From Oceanicaulis sp. BBD 1991-10 (GTDB lineage Bacteria; Pseudomonadota; Alphaproteobacteria; Caulobacterales; Maricaulaceae): DNA of 64,000 nucleotides. The translations under genes were made by a program, and so were the position numbers. The stretch is from the NCBI GenBank assembly GCA_001657295.1, contig LYSW01000001.1, positions 62,001 through 126,000 of the forward strand, read 5' to 3'. A model generated the notes under the pieces. The model searched no databases. It was given only the letters and a program-made list of their open reading frames with translations, and was not told the DNA's origin. Shown here one piece after another: positions 54,070 through 63,821 of the stretch. Positions within the stretch are counted from its first letter, which is position 1. Every line of letters starts with the position of its first letter.

Positions 54070-56316
54070 CTAAGCCGCCAGCAGGCGTGCGACTTCCGCT
54101 TCCAGCTTGTCCAGATCGATCGGCTTGGTGACCACGGAGTCGAAGCCTGCGTCGCGATAGGATTCGCGCTGCGCCTCGTAAGCATTGGCCGTGCAGGCGA
54201 TCGCCGGCGTGGGCGCCTGGTCGTCCTGCTCTTGCGCCTTGCGCACGGTCTTGAGGACCTCGTCGCCGCTGCATCCGGGCATCTGGATGTCCAGGATCAT
54301 CAGGTCAAAGACCTGTTTGGAGGCCAGTTCCAGCGCTTCGGTGCCTGAGGCGGCGAAGACCAGCTCGAACCGGTCGTCATCCAGCATCGCCTCAATGGTG
54401 TTGCGGTTCATGTCATTGTCTTCGGCGATCAAAATCCGGCTGCGCGGCGCGGCGGGCTTGGGCGTTTCGTCGTCCACCTCGGGCGCCGTTTCGACCAGGC
54501 TCGGCTTCGCCGGCGGCAAGGGCAGGTCGATGGTCACCGTGGTGCCCTCGCCCTGCCTGGAGGTCAGGCCGATCTTTCCGCCCATGGCGTCGGTGATCCC
54601 CTTGGCGATCGACAGACCCAGACCGGCGCCCTCATGGGAGCGCGTGGCCGAGGCGTCACCCTGGGTGAAGCGGTCGAAGGCGCGTTTGATGAATTGCGCC
54701 GACATGCCGATGCCGGTGTCGGTCACGACGATGCGCAGGCCCGAGCCCTCGCCGCGATCAACGATTTCAACGCTGACGCCGCCTTCATCGGTGAATTTTA
54801 TGGCGTTGCCGAGAATATTGCTGATCACCTGGGAGATGCGCTTGGCGTCGCCGTGATAATGGCCCGATGCGTGGCAGGCGGCCTTCAGAGCCAGCCCCTT
54901 TCGCGCCGCCGCCGGCTCCAGCGGGGTGACTGCGCTGTCCAGCAGGGTCTCGGCCGCGAACTCAGCCGGCTCAAGGCTGAATTCGCCGGAGGACAGGGTC
55001 TCGAAGTTGAGCAGATCCTCCACCAGGCGCAGCAGCGCATAACCGGAGTTGAGCGCGATATCGGTATAGCGCTCGACTTTCGGCTCGAGCGGCTGGCGGT
55101 TGATCAGCTCCAACATGCCCAGCACGCCGTTCAGCGGGGTGCGCAATTCATGGCTCATATTGGCCATGAATTGCGACTTGGCGATATTGGCCTGCTCGGC
55201 CAGGCGCTGCTGACGGCGCAAGCGGGTTTCAGTCGCCAGGCGCTCGCTGACATCCTGCACCACCGAGATCACGTGGCGGTCTTCGCCCGGCGAATCCAGC
55301 ATGGCGCCGGCGATCTGGACCGGCGTCGCGCTGCCGTCTCGACGTCGATACTCTTTCTCATACGCCGCGAAGCGCCCGGTCTCGAGCAGCTGCGCGAGCG
55401 CGTCTTCATCCCTTAATTTGTGGCGGTCCGGCGTCATCGTGCGAAGCGACAGGCGCGAGGCGTCGGCTTCCTCGCACCCGATGATCGACCAGAAGGCGGT
55501 GTTCGCCCGCACGATCGCCCCATCGGACAAACGGGTGATGAGAAGGCCGACCGGCGCCAGATCAAAGACCGCCTGCAGCACCTGCCGGTTCGCCTTCAAC
55601 GCCGCTTCGGCGCGCTCCGCAGCCGTGTGGGACGCCTTTCGGATCGCCTCGTCAAATGAGTTGAGCAAGAGCAGGATTGAAACCGTCAAAGTCACGGCGC
55701 ACAGGCCGCGGGACACCAGCACGGACAGGCCGGTCACCGCCTCGAAGTTTGCCGTGTTGAACACGGAGACAGGGAAGAAATCGCCTGGCGCCGTGAATAG
55801 CTGCAGCCCGGAATAGACGAAGAAGACGCCCGCGGAGACCTGGCTGAGCGCCGCCTTGTCCCGGTCCGCCCGCAGGCTGTCGTCGAACAGGAGGACCATG
55901 CCCGCCGAGAACGCTATCGGCACCGCGAATAGCCAGCGGGTCGTCAACTCCACCGTGACGGACTCGGACGCCAGCGCCGCCGTGGCGCTCCAAAAGGAGA
56001 CCAGGATCGCCGCCAGGCCGGCGGCGGCCAGCGAGTAGCGCCCGCGCCCGCCGGCGACGAAATAGCCGAGAAAAAGGAAGCTGGCGACCGACACGAAGTG
56101 CCGCACCGTCGGCGTATTCCAGGCCTGGAGCACGAATTCGGACAGGTGAAGCCATTCATAAACGCCGTGGACCAGCCCGAAGGCGGCCAGCGCCAGGATG
56201 CGGCGCTTGGTGATCGAACCGGGCAGCGGAGCCGCCCGCACGGCCACAGCCGCGCCAAACAGGAAGAAGGCCAGCCCGTAAAAATCGTAAATGATGTCGA
56301 GCGAGCTTGAACCCAT
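54070..56316 (-). CDS. Hybrid histidine kinase with membrane sensor, PAS and receiver domains
   Basis: 748 aa. Seven or so membrane helices (10-220) are followed by a PAS domain (about 245-355), a HisKA helix with the phospho-His in FMANMSHELRTPLNG, an ATPase domain (FDRFTQGDASATRSHEGAGL) and a C-terminal receiver with RILIAEDNDMN and Asp in LMILDIQMPG. The N-terminal part lacks a named MASE family I can fix. No partner regulator is adjacent. It is divergent from marC. Confidence 0.9.
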   Translation of the reverse strand: MGSSSLDIIYDFYGLAFFLFGAAVAVRAAPLPGSITKRRILALAAFGLVHGVYEWLHLSEFVLQAWNTPTVRHFVSVASFLFLGYFVAGGRGRYSLAAAGLAAILVSFWSATAALASESVTVELTTRWLFAVPIAFSAGMVLLFDDSLRADRDKAALSQVSAGVFFVYSGLQLFTAPGDFFPVSVFNTANFEAVTGLSVLVSRGLCAVTLTVSILLLLNSFDEAIRKASHTAAERAEAALKANRQVLQAVFDLAPVGLLITRLSDGAIVRANTAFWSIIGCEEADASRLSLRTMTPDRHKLRDEDALAQLLETGRFAAYEKEYRRRDGSATPVQIAGAMLDSPGEDRHVISVVQDVSERLATETRLRRQQRLAEQANIAKSQFMANMSHELRTPLNGVLGMLELINRQPLEPKVERYTDIALNSGYALLRLVEDLLNFETLSSGEFSLEPAEFAAETLLDSAVTPLEPAAARKGLALKAACHASGHYHGDAKRISQVISNILGNAIKFTDEGGVSVEIVDRGEGSGLRIVVTDTGIGMSAQFIKRAFDRFTQGDASATRSHEGAGLGLSIAKGITDAMGGKIGLTSRQGEGTTVTIDLPLPPAKPSLVETAPEVDDETPKPAAPRSRILIAEDNDMNRNTIEAMLDDDRFELVFAASGTEALELASKQVFDLMILDIQMPGCSGDEVLKTVRKAQEQDDQAPTPAIACTANAYEAQRESYRDAGFDSVVTKPIDLDKLEAEVARLLAA

Positions 56317-56511
56317 TTAGCGAATCCCCTCTGCGTTGCACCGGTGTGAATTACACGCCCATGAAGGTTAATGCGCGGCGAACCATCTTGCCCGCTCCGG
56401 CGCGCCGATTGCGCATACCAGTCCTGCGATTACGCACCCTCGCCACGCCCCGGGCGAAGTGGTATCTGGCGCGACGTTTCCTCGATTTCACCGCCGTGCA
56501 GGGAGCCGCCC

Positions 56512-57171
56512 ATGGACGCCCTAGATCTGACCCTTCTGACCGCCTCGCTCGTCACCTTTTTCGTGGTGATCGATCCCATCGGCGTCGCGCCGATTTTCGC
56601 GGGTTTGACCGAGGGCTCGTCGAACAAGCACAGGCGCACGATGGCGATCAAATCCGTGCTGATCGCGACGGTCGTCTTGTTCGGCTTCGCCTATCTGGGC
56701 GAATGGCTGCTCAACGCCCTGCATATTTCGCTCGACGCCTTCCGGGCGGCGGGCGGCGTTCTGCTCTTCATGATCGCGCTGGACATGATTTTCGAGAAGC
56801 GCACCGAACGCCGCGAGGAGCGCGCGGAAGCCATGAGCGACGCTGACGAGTCCATCCCCGGCACCCATGATGATATCTCGGTCTTCCCGATGGCGATCCC
56901 GATGCTCGCCGGCCCCGGCGCCATCGCATCGGTGATGCTGTTCATGAACGAGGCGCGCGGCAGCCTGTCCAGCCAGGCCATGGTGTTCGCCGGCATGGGC
57001 GCGAACTTGTTGCTCTGCCTTGGGCTTTTCCTGGCCATCGGCTTCATCATGAAGGTGATCGGCACGACCCTCGCTGCGATGATCACGCGGATTCTCGGCG
57101 TGATCCTGGCGGCGCTGGCCGCGCAATTCATCTTTGACGGCATCGCCGGCGCCCTGCTGGGCGGCGGCTAG
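56512..57171 (+). CDS. MarC-family membrane protein
   Basis: 219 aa with six membrane helices and the family motifs DPIGVAPIFAGLT and FPMAIPMLAGPGAI. The start is ATG 56512 with AGGGAG upstream; an upstream frame to 56371 is not likely coding. MarC was once tied to multidrug resistance, but that link is not supported; function unknown. Confidence 0.9.
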   Translation: MDALDLTLLTASLVTFFVVIDPIGVAPIFAGLTEGSSNKHRRTMAIKSVLIATVVLFGFAYLGEWLLNALHISLDAFRAAGGVLLFMIALDMIFEKRTERREERAEAMSDADESIPGTHDDISVFPMAIPMLAGPGAIASVMLFMNEARGSLSSQAMVFAGMGANLLLCLGLFLAIGFIMKVIGTTLAAMITRILGVILAALAAQFIFDGIAGALLGGG

Positions 57172-57277
57172 CCTGCACGCGAGCCGGTCAGACGGTGGCG
57201 CCCGGCCCTGTCGCGCGCTACGTATGCATCAGAAGCGCGCGTTTTGGCGCGCTGCAGCATGAAGAGCCCGCCCGCCG

Positions 57278-58267
57278 ATGACCGACGATGCGTTGACCGC
57301 CCTCACCCCTGATTCCCAGGCCGATTGCCAGGCTCTGTTCGGATTTGATCCGGGTTTTAAGGTGCCCGCCTTCTCCACGCGCGACAATCACGTGCCGGAG
57401 ATCGACGAGACCTATGTCTTCGACGAGGCGACGACGCGGGCGATTCTCGCCGGCTTCGCCTTCAATCGCCGGGTGATGATCCAGGGCTATCACGGCACGG
57501 GCAAGTCCACCCATGTCGAGCAGGTCGCCGCGCGCCTGAACTGGCCGATGATCCGGGTCAATCTGGACAGCCATGTCAGCCGGATCGACATGGTCGGCAA
57601 GGACGCCATCGTCCTGAAAGAGGGCAAGCAGATCACGGAGTTTCAGGAAGGCATTCTGCCCTGGGCGGTGCAGCGGCCGGTCGCGCTCTTGTTTGATGAA
57701 TATGACGCCGGGCGGCCCGACGTGATGTTCGTGATCCAGCGCGTTCTGGAAGCCTCCGGCTCCCTGACGCTTCTCGACCAGAACCGCGTGATCCGGCCGA
57801 ACGCGAATTTCCGCCTTTTCGCCACGACCAATACGGTCGGCCTGGGCGACACCACCGGGCTGTATCACGGCACCCAGCAGATCAACCAGGGCCAGATGGA
57901 CCGCTGGTCGATCGTGGCCACGCTGAATTATCTGCCGACCAAGACCGAGCGCGAAATCGTCGCGGCCAAGCTGGGCGAACAGGCCGGCACCGAGGCCGGC
58001 GAAAAAATGATCGCAGACATGGTCAACGTCGCGGACATGACCCGAGAAGCCTTCATGGCGGGCGATCTGTCCACCGTGATGAGCCCGCGCACCGTGCTGA
58101 CCTGGGCGGAGAATGCGGCGATTTTCGGCGATGTCGGCCAGGCCTTCCGCCTGACCTTCTTAAACAAGTGCGACGAGATGGAGCGCCCGATCATCGCGGA
58201 GATGTATCAGCGCGTCTTCGGCGAAACGCTGGCCGAGAGCCCGGTCAATCCAGGGCAGGCGGCTTAA
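57278..58267 (+). CDS. cobS: Cobaltochelatase AAA+ subunit CobS
   Basis: 329 aa. Walker [10 protein letters not shown] and Walker [15 protein letters not shown] are present. The start is [16 protein letters not shown]. CobS with CobT forms the chaperone complex of the aerobic, CobN-dependent chelatase that inserts cobalt into hydrogenobyrinic acid diamide. cobT follows 18 bases later. cobN is not in the window. Confidence 0.94.
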   Translation: MTDDALTALTPDSQADCQALFGFDPGFKVPAFSTRDNHVPEIDETYVFDEATTRAILAGFAFNRRVMIQGYHGTGKSTHVEQVAARLNWPMIRVNLDSHVSRIDMVGKDAIVLKEGKQITEFQEGILPWAVQRPVALLFDEYDAGRPDVMFVIQRVLEASGSLTLLDQNRVIRPNANFRLFATTNTVGLGDTTGLYHGTQQINQGQMDRWSIVATLNYLPTKTEREIVAAKLGEQAGTEAGEKMIADMVNVADMTREAFMAGDLSTVMSPRTVLTWAENAAIFGDVGQAFRLTFLNKCDEMERPIIAEMYQRVFGETLAESPVNPGQAA

Positions 58268-58285
58268 GGGGCGGTTTCAAGGCCC

Positions 58286-60214
58286 ATGTCGAAAGGCTCC
58301 GACGACCCGACCGAAGACTTCCGCCGCGCCCTGGCGGCGACGACGCGCGCCCTGTCGGGCGAGCGCGAGCTGGAGGTCGCCTTCACCGGCGAGGGCGCGC
58401 GCCTGGCCCAGGGCCGGGTCCTTTTGCCCAACCCGCCGGACAATATTGATGAAGCCGCCGCCGCGAAGCTGCGCGGCCGCGCCGACGCGCTCGCCCTGAG
58501 GGTCGCGCTGCATGACAGCTCCGCGCACCAGCGCGGCCTGCCGCCGGGCTCCATCGCGCGCGGCGTGTTCGACGCCGCCGAGCAGGCGCGCTGCGAAGCG
58601 CTGGGCGCCCGCGCCATGAAAGGCGTGGCGGACAATCTGGACGCCGCCCTCACCGACCGCTGCCGCCGGGAAAGCTGGAACATGGCCGAGGACCGCCAGA
58701 CGGCGCCTTTGGCGGAGGCCATCTCCATGCTGGTGCGCGAGCGGATCACGGGCCGCGCCGCGCCCGACGACGCCAAAGGTCTGATGAAAGTCTGGCGCGA
58801 GGACCTGGAAGCCTCCGCCGGCGGGGCGCTGGATACGCTTGCGGATGCGGCGGGCGACCAGGGGAAATTCGCCGAAGCCCTGCGCCAGGTGCTCCGCGAT
58901 CTCGACCTGTCGGACGAACTCGGCGAGTTCGACCAGGAGGAAAACGAGCAGGACGATCAGGACGATAGCGGCGTCGAGCAGCAGCCCGAGGACGGCGAAG
59001 ACAGCGGCGAGAGCGAGCCGGACAGCGGTGAGGATGAGACCACGTCCGATGCGCGCGGCACCGCTGCGGACACTGACGACATCTCCTTCGCCGAGGAGGG
59101 CGCAGAGAAGATCCAGGCCGATGACGAGCCCGGCGACGCCATGGAAGCCGCCCGGCCCAACTGGACCCCGCCCCAGGGCGGCGAGGCGGAAGCCTACAAG
59201 GTCTTCACCACCGCCCATGACGAAATCATCCAGGCCGGCGATTTATGCGATCCCGACGAACTCGCCCGCCTGCGCCGCACGCTGGATCAGCATCTAAAAG
59301 GCCTGGAAGCCGCGGTCGGCCGCCTCGCCAACCGCCTTCAGCGCCGCCTGCTGGCGCAGCAGCAGCGCGCCTGGTCCTTCGATCTTGAAGAAGGCGTTCT
59401 GGACCCCGCCCGCCTGACCCGCGTAGTCACCGATCCCATGCAGCCTTTGTCCTTCAAACAGGAACAGGACATGGAGTTTCGCGATACGGTCGTAACCCTG
59501 CTGCTAGACAATTCCGGCTCCATGCGCGGCCGGCCGATCCTGGTCGCCGCGGCCTGCGCGGACATTCTCGCGCGCACGCTGGAGCGCTGCGGGGTCAAGA
59601 CCGAGATCCTGGGCTTCACGACCAAGGCCTGGAAGGGCGGGCGGTCGAAGGAAGACTGGCTGGCGAACGGCAAGCCGCCCAATCCGGGCCGTCTCAATGA
59701 TCTGCGCCACATCATCTATAAGGGCGCGGACGCGCCCTGGCGCCGGGCCCGGCCCAATCTGGGCCTGATGCTGCGCGACGGCCTATTGAAAGAGAATATC
59801 GACGGCGAAGCCTTGCTGTGGGCCCACAAGCGCTTGATGGCGCGGCCCGAGCAGCGACGCATTTTGATGGTGATCTCCGACGGCGCGCCGGTGGATGACG
59901 GCACCCAGTCCGCCAACTCGCCCGCCTATCTGGAAAAGCATCTGCGCGAGGTGATCGAGATGATCGAAACTCGCTCAGAAACCGAACTTCTTGCAATCGG
60001 TATTGGCCACGACGTCACAAGATACTACCGTAAGGCGGTGACCATCGTTGATGTCGAACAACTCGCCGGCGCCATGACCGATCAGCTGGCGGCCCTGTTT
60101 GACGAGGGTCCCGAACGCGGCGGCCGCGGCCGCGCAGGGCCCGACGTCTCCCGCCGCGGCGCAGCGGGCCTGTCCGCGCTTACACGAGCAACGAAGGCGG
60201 CGCTGAAAGCATAG
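58286..60214 (+). CDS. cobT: Cobaltochelatase subunit CobT
   Basis: 642 aa. An acidic low-complexity linker (about 210-280) separates the N-terminal domain from the C-terminal von Willebrand A domain with its [17 protein letters not shown]. The end is Gly/Arg-rich, then Ala-rich. It partners CobS. Full length; normal context. Confidence 0.93.
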   Translation: MSKGSDDPTEDFRRALAATTRALSGERELEVAFTGEGARLAQGRVLLPNPPDNIDEAAAAKLRGRADALALRVALHDSSAHQRGLPPGSIARGVFDAAEQARCEALGARAMKGVADNLDAALTDRCRRESWNMAEDRQTAPLAEAISMLVRERITGRAAPDDAKGLMKVWREDLEASAGGALDTLADAAGDQGKFAEALRQVLRDLDLSDELGEFDQEENEQDDQDDSGVEQQPEDGEDSGESEPDSGEDETTSDARGTAADTDDISFAEEGAEKIQADDEPGDAMEAARPNWTPPQGGEAEAYKVFTTAHDEIIQAGDLCDPDELARLRRTLDQHLKGLEAAVGRLANRLQRRLLAQQQRAWSFDLEEGVLDPARLTRVVTDPMQPLSFKQEQDMEFRDTVVTLLLDNSGSMRGRPILVAAACADILARTLERCGVKTEILGFTTKAWKGGRSKEDWLANGKPPNPGRLNDLRHIIYKGADAPWRRARPNLGLMLRDGLLKENIDGEALLWAHKRLMARPEQRRILMVISDGAPVDDGTQSANSPAYLEKHLREVIEMIETRSETELLAIGIGHDVTRYYRKAVTIVDVEQLAGAMTDQLAALFDEGPERGGRGRAGPDVSRRGAAGLSALTRATKAALKA

Positions 60215-60227
60215 GGGACTGAAGTCC

Positions 60228-61343
60228 ATGCTGTTTTTGCTCGCCGCCGCCGCAATCCAAACCCACGCCAGCTGCGATCCGGGCGACGCCATCACCCGCG
60301 CCGAACCCATCATCTCGCTCGATATTCAGCGCGTCGGCGCCGGACCGCGACAAGTCGGGGCGCTTGAATTTGCCGGCGGCCTGCTGCTTTGGAGCCGTAA
60401 CGCGGAGTTCCGCGAGTGGTCAGGGCTGGAGGTCACTGACGACGGGCGAATGCTGGCGGTCTCCGATGAGGGCTATTGGCTCACCGCCGAGCTGACCATG
60501 ACCGACGGCCGCTTGCGGCAGGTCTGCGATACACGGCTTGCCCCAATCCGGTTGGCGTCAGGCGCCCCTAGCGGCGCGGAAAGCAATGACGCGGAAGGTT
60601 TGGCCAATGCGGGCGACGGCGAATACCTCGTCAGTTTTGAAGACTGGCACCGCATCAGCGCATTCTCACTCGGCGATAACTGGGCGAATGTGCAAACCGC
60701 GTCTGAGCGCAGAGTGCAGGGCTTCGACAGCTCGGACACACCTTCAAATTCTGGCGCTGAAGCGCTCGCTATCATTGAAGACCGAGTTTGGGTTGGTTTT
60801 GAATCGGCCAGCAACGGGCGCCATCAGCTGAGCGCCTACAGCTATGACCGATCGTCAAATACGGGCGCCCGGCTCGTCCACGAACGGAACCTGAGCCTGG
60901 TGATCGGCTCAGACTACAGACTCCGGTCACTCACCCCTGATCGCGAAGGCGGGCTATATCTGCTGGCGACAAATTACATCAGGGACGACGCTCAATTCCC
61001 CTGCCCGGTGCCCAGCCGCAGCCTTTACAGGTGCACGGAGGTCTTCATCGGGCGGCTCCCAGCAAGCGCGCTTGGAAATGCGGCCGCGCCGATCGAGCCG
61101 GAGCCCGTCGCCTTCCTCGATCGAACGATGTGGACGGATAACTTCGAATCCCTCGACATCGCGACATTCGGGCAGGATCTCTTCCTCTTTCTTCTATCCG
61201 ACGACAACTCTAGGGGGTCGATCGGAGGCTGCGCGGCCGTTCCGAATAATGATGTGCCGCCGTCATACGTGCATGGCGACCGCAATTGCCAGCTCAACCT
61301 ATTGCTCAGCTTCAGGATTCTCGCTGGCGAAGAGGCCGATTAG
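60228..61343 (+). CDS. Phytase-like secreted protein, copy 1
   Basis: 371 aa. A short signal peptide ends near THAS. The phytase-like (esterase-like) beta-propeller fold shows in EWSGLEVTDDGRMLAVSDEG and the C-terminal TDNFESLDI ... LFLFLLSDDN. It is a paralogue of the next gene, but with less GC-rich codons and extra Cys residues. Ligand and activity are unknown. Fourteen bases after cobT, with AGGGGA at the start. Confidence 0.82.
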   Translation: MLFLLAAAAIQTHASCDPGDAITRAEPIISLDIQRVGAGPRQVGALEFAGGLLLWSRNAEFREWSGLEVTDDGRMLAVSDEGYWLTAELTMTDGRLRQVCDTRLAPIRLASGAPSGAESNDAEGLANAGDGEYLVSFEDWHRISAFSLGDNWANVQTASERRVQGFDSSDTPSNSGAEALAIIEDRVWVGFESASNGRHQLSAYSYDRSSNTGARLVHERNLSLVIGSDYRLRSLTPDREGGLYLLATNYIRDDAQFPCPVPSRSLYRCTEVFIGRLPASALGNAAAPIEPEPVAFLDRTMWTDNFESLDIATFGQDLFLFLLSDDNSRGSIGGCAAVPNNDVPPSYVHGDRNCQLNLLLSFRILAGEEAD

Positions 61344-61416
61344 CGCCAAGGGTCATTGTGGCGCCAGGACATCGCTGCGATGGTGATGCGCCCTGTCTTT
61401 TGATCGGACCCCCGCC

Positions 61417-62418
61417 ATGCGCCTTCGCCTCGCTTTCGCCCTCGCCGCTTCGACCGTGTTGCTCGCCGCCTGCGGCGGTTCGCAGACGCAAAGCGACCCG
61501 CTGACCGCGGAAGCCGTGCCGCTCTTTCCTGACGATCCGGGCCGGACCCGGCTGGGCGCGCTGCGCTATGCCGGCGGGGTCGCGCTGACCAGCACGGACG
61601 GCCGCTTCGGCGGCTGGTCGGCGATGGAGATCTCGGCGGACGGGACGCGCCTTCTGGCGCTGTCGGACAGCGCGGACTGGATGACGGCCGATCTGACATT
61701 GGACGAAGACGGATCGCTGACCGGCCTGTCCGGCATGGAGATCGCGCCCCTGCTCGATGCGGACGGCAACCCGTTCAACGGCGAGGACGCGGACGCCGAA
61801 GGCCTCGCGCCGTTGGGCGGCGGCCGCTTCGCCGTGAGCTTCGAGCGCCGGCACCGGATCGAAGCCTATGATATCGGGCCGGACTGGAGCGGAATCGGCG
61901 ACGCCCGCGGCGAGGCTTTGCCCGCCCCGCCCGGCGCGGACCGGCTGCGCAACAACGCGGGCATGGAAGCGCTCGCGGTGTCCGGCGACGTGCTGTGGGC
62001 GGGCGTGGAGCATCCGCTCGTGGAAGGTCAGCCGCACACGCTGTGGCGCTTTGATCTCAGCATGCCTGACGCCCTGCCCCAGGCGCGCTCGCTGGCGCTG
62101 AGCCCGGGCTTCGGCCTGACCGCGCTGGCGCCGGACGACGCGGGCGGGCTGTTCGTCGTCGAGCGCTTCTGGGCCCGTAATGTCGGCAATCACATCCGCG
62201 TCGGCCAGTTCAGCGCCGGCGATCTTAATGAGAGCGCTCAGCCGGCCGAGCCGGTCCTCCTGGCCGAGATCTCGCCGCAAATGACGGTGGATAATATCGA
62301 GGCGATCGCGGTCGCCGAGATCAATGGCGAGATGCGCCTTTTTCTGATGTCCGACGACAATTTCAACGCCGCCCAGCGCACGCTGCTCTTGAGCTTTGTG
62401 ATCGAGGACGATCGCTAA
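61417..62418 (+). CDS. Phytase-like lipoprotein, copy 2
   Basis: 333 aa. Lipobox LLAACG. The fold matches copy 1: FGGWSAMEISADGTRLLALS near the start, EDADAEGLAPLGGGRFAVSF in the middle, and VDNIEAIAVAEINGEMRLFL with SDDNFNAAQRTLLLSF at the end. This copy keeps the typical SDDNFN...QRTLLL end that copy 1 has altered. Its stop overlaps the convergent TadG-like gene by four bases. Confidence 0.85.
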   Translation: MRLRLAFALAASTVLLAACGGSQTQSDPLTAEAVPLFPDDPGRTRLGALRYAGGVALTSTDGRFGGWSAMEISADGTRLLALSDSADWMTADLTLDEDGSLTGLSGMEIAPLLDADGNPFNGEDADAEGLAPLGGGRFAVSFERRHRIEAYDIGPDWSGIGDARGEALPAPPGADRLRNNAGMEALAVSGDVLWAGVEHPLVEGQPHTLWRFDLSMPDALPQARSLALSPGFGLTALAPDDAGGLFVVERFWARNVGNHIRVGQFSAGDLNESAQPAEPVLLAEISPQMTVDNIEAIAVAEINGEMRLFLMSDDNFNAAQRTLLLSFVIEDDR

Positions 62419-63704
62419 TCGGTCAACCGCAGCCGGTTGATGTCCGCGGCGATCGCCGCGAACGCCGCTCCGATATCGGTGTTCTCGATCTGATAATAAT
62501 TGTCCGGGTCGCTGGCGCAGTTGCGCATCAGATCGCGATTGGTCTGACCGCTGAGCTGGAAGGCGATCGTATAGATCTGTACGCCTTTGCGCTCCGCTTC
62601 ATCACAGGCCGCCGCCATATTCGCCCGCGCCGTTGCGGCGCTGTAGAGCTCTTCCGTCTCCCAGTCGCCGTCGCGCCGGACCCGCCGATATTGGGCGGTC
62701 GCGGCGCCGTCCGTCATCACCACCAGAACCTTGATGGTGTCCTCTTTATCATAGGCCGCCGGACGGTCCGGAAAATCACCGCCCAGATTGCCGCGCCACA
62801 CCGGATCCAGGGCCCGAGCGCCCCAGGCCGTCGCCACGTCCAGGCCGGTGTTTCCGCCCGCGTCCAGGCGGTCGACGCGCCTTGAAAGCGCATTGCGATT
62901 ATTGCTGAGGAAGAAGGACTGTTCATTGCTTTCAGGGCAGTGACTGGAGTCGTTGTCGCCGACCATGTCCACGCCGCCCCAGCTCAGGATCGGCAGCTCC
63001 ACATCAACAATGTCGATCTCAATCGGATAGGTCGCGCCATAATCCAGGCAGGCGCCGCCCGTGAGCTGATTGCCGGGCAGATTCACCAGCCCGCCGCGGC
63101 GCAAGACCCGGCGCGGCAGGCGAACGCCGCCATTATACGGGATAAGGGACAGGCTCGTTCGGTCCGGATTGTCGAGCATGACGACGTCGACGAAATCCCC
63201 CGCCGCGGTGCGCAGCTCCTGGATTTTCGTCCCGTTCATGGATCCGGAGACGTCAAGCACGAGTGAAATCTCCACATCGCGTATCTGTTCCAGCGCGCTG
63301 GACTGGCGGCTCACAGGCAGGGTGTTGATCCCCGCCAGCCCGAGCAGCGTTGTCGGCATGCTCAGCTGCGCGCTGGCGGTCACTTGCCGCGAATTGAAGA
63401 ATTGTTCGCTCGAGACCTCGAGAACCAGGGTGTCGATCAAATCGCCATGGTCGGCGATCGCCGCGGTCACAAAGGCCCGCACGACTTGTTCCGCTTCGCG
63501 GTCCTGCGTCAGCGAAGCCGCGGCCAGGACCCCGGAATCAAGCGCCGCCTGAAGTTCCGAGCCGATGCCGACCGAGCGGGAATAGTCCAGGCCTCCGCCC
63601 GCAGCCGCCCCGATGACGCCGAAGCACAGCGCGAACGTCATCGCCACATTCGCGCGGGTGTCGCGAATAAAGCGCTGAAAGATCGCTGTGATCGCTCTGG
63701 GCAT
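62415..63704 (-). CDS. TadG-like protein with von Willebrand A domain, copy 1
   Basis: 429 aa. The N-terminus has the TadE/TadG membrane segment (RANVAMTFALCFGVIGAAAG). A VWA domain with MIDAS SLVLDVSGSMNGTK covers about 140-425 and ends with RNCASDPDNYYQIEN. Such proteins accompany Tad (Flp) pilus systems and may hold the pilus or bind surfaces. It belongs with the tandem copy upstream. A CtrA-like box lies 90 bases before its start. Confidence 0.88.
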   Translation of the reverse strand: MPRAITAIFQRFIRDTRANVAMTFALCFGVIGAAAGGGLDYSRSVGIGSELQAALDSGVLAAASLTQDREAEQVVRAFVTAAIADHGDLIDTLVLEVSSEQFFNSRQVTASAQLSMPTTLLGLAGINTLPVSRQSSALEQIRDVEISLVLDVSGSMNGTKIQELRTAAGDFVDVVMLDNPDRTSLSLIPYNGGVRLPRRVLRRGGLVNLPGNQLTGGACLDYGATYPIEIDIVDVELPILSWGGVDMVGDNDSSHCPESNEQSFFLSNNRNALSRRVDRLDAGGNTGLDVATAWGARALDPVWRGNLGGDFPDRPAAYDKEDTIKVLVVMTDGAATAQYRRVRRDGDWETEELYSAATARANMAAACDEAERKGVQIYTIAFQLSGQTNRDLMRNCASDPDNYYQIENTDIGAAFAAIAADINRLRLTD

Positions 63705-63790
63705 CGTCCGGCTCGCCTCGCTTCAGCGTCCCGTTTAAGGACTTCGAAGTCACAGACTGCAGGATCGATGCCAAAGATCGCGTTAAATCA

Positions 63791-63809
63791 ATGGTTTACG
63801 CTTCGTTAA
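63791..63809 (-). promoter_or_regulatory. CtrA-like box upstream of the TadG-like gene
   Basis: Read on the minus strand, the site is TTAA, seven bases, TAAA, then CCAT; the CtrA consensus is TTAA-N7-TTAA and its half-site is TTAACCAT. One base differs. It sits between the two tandem TadG-like genes, about 90 bases before the start of copy 1. CtrA controls pilus genes in Caulobacter. Confidence 0.45.
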
Positions 63810-63821
63810 CGCGACACTCCG

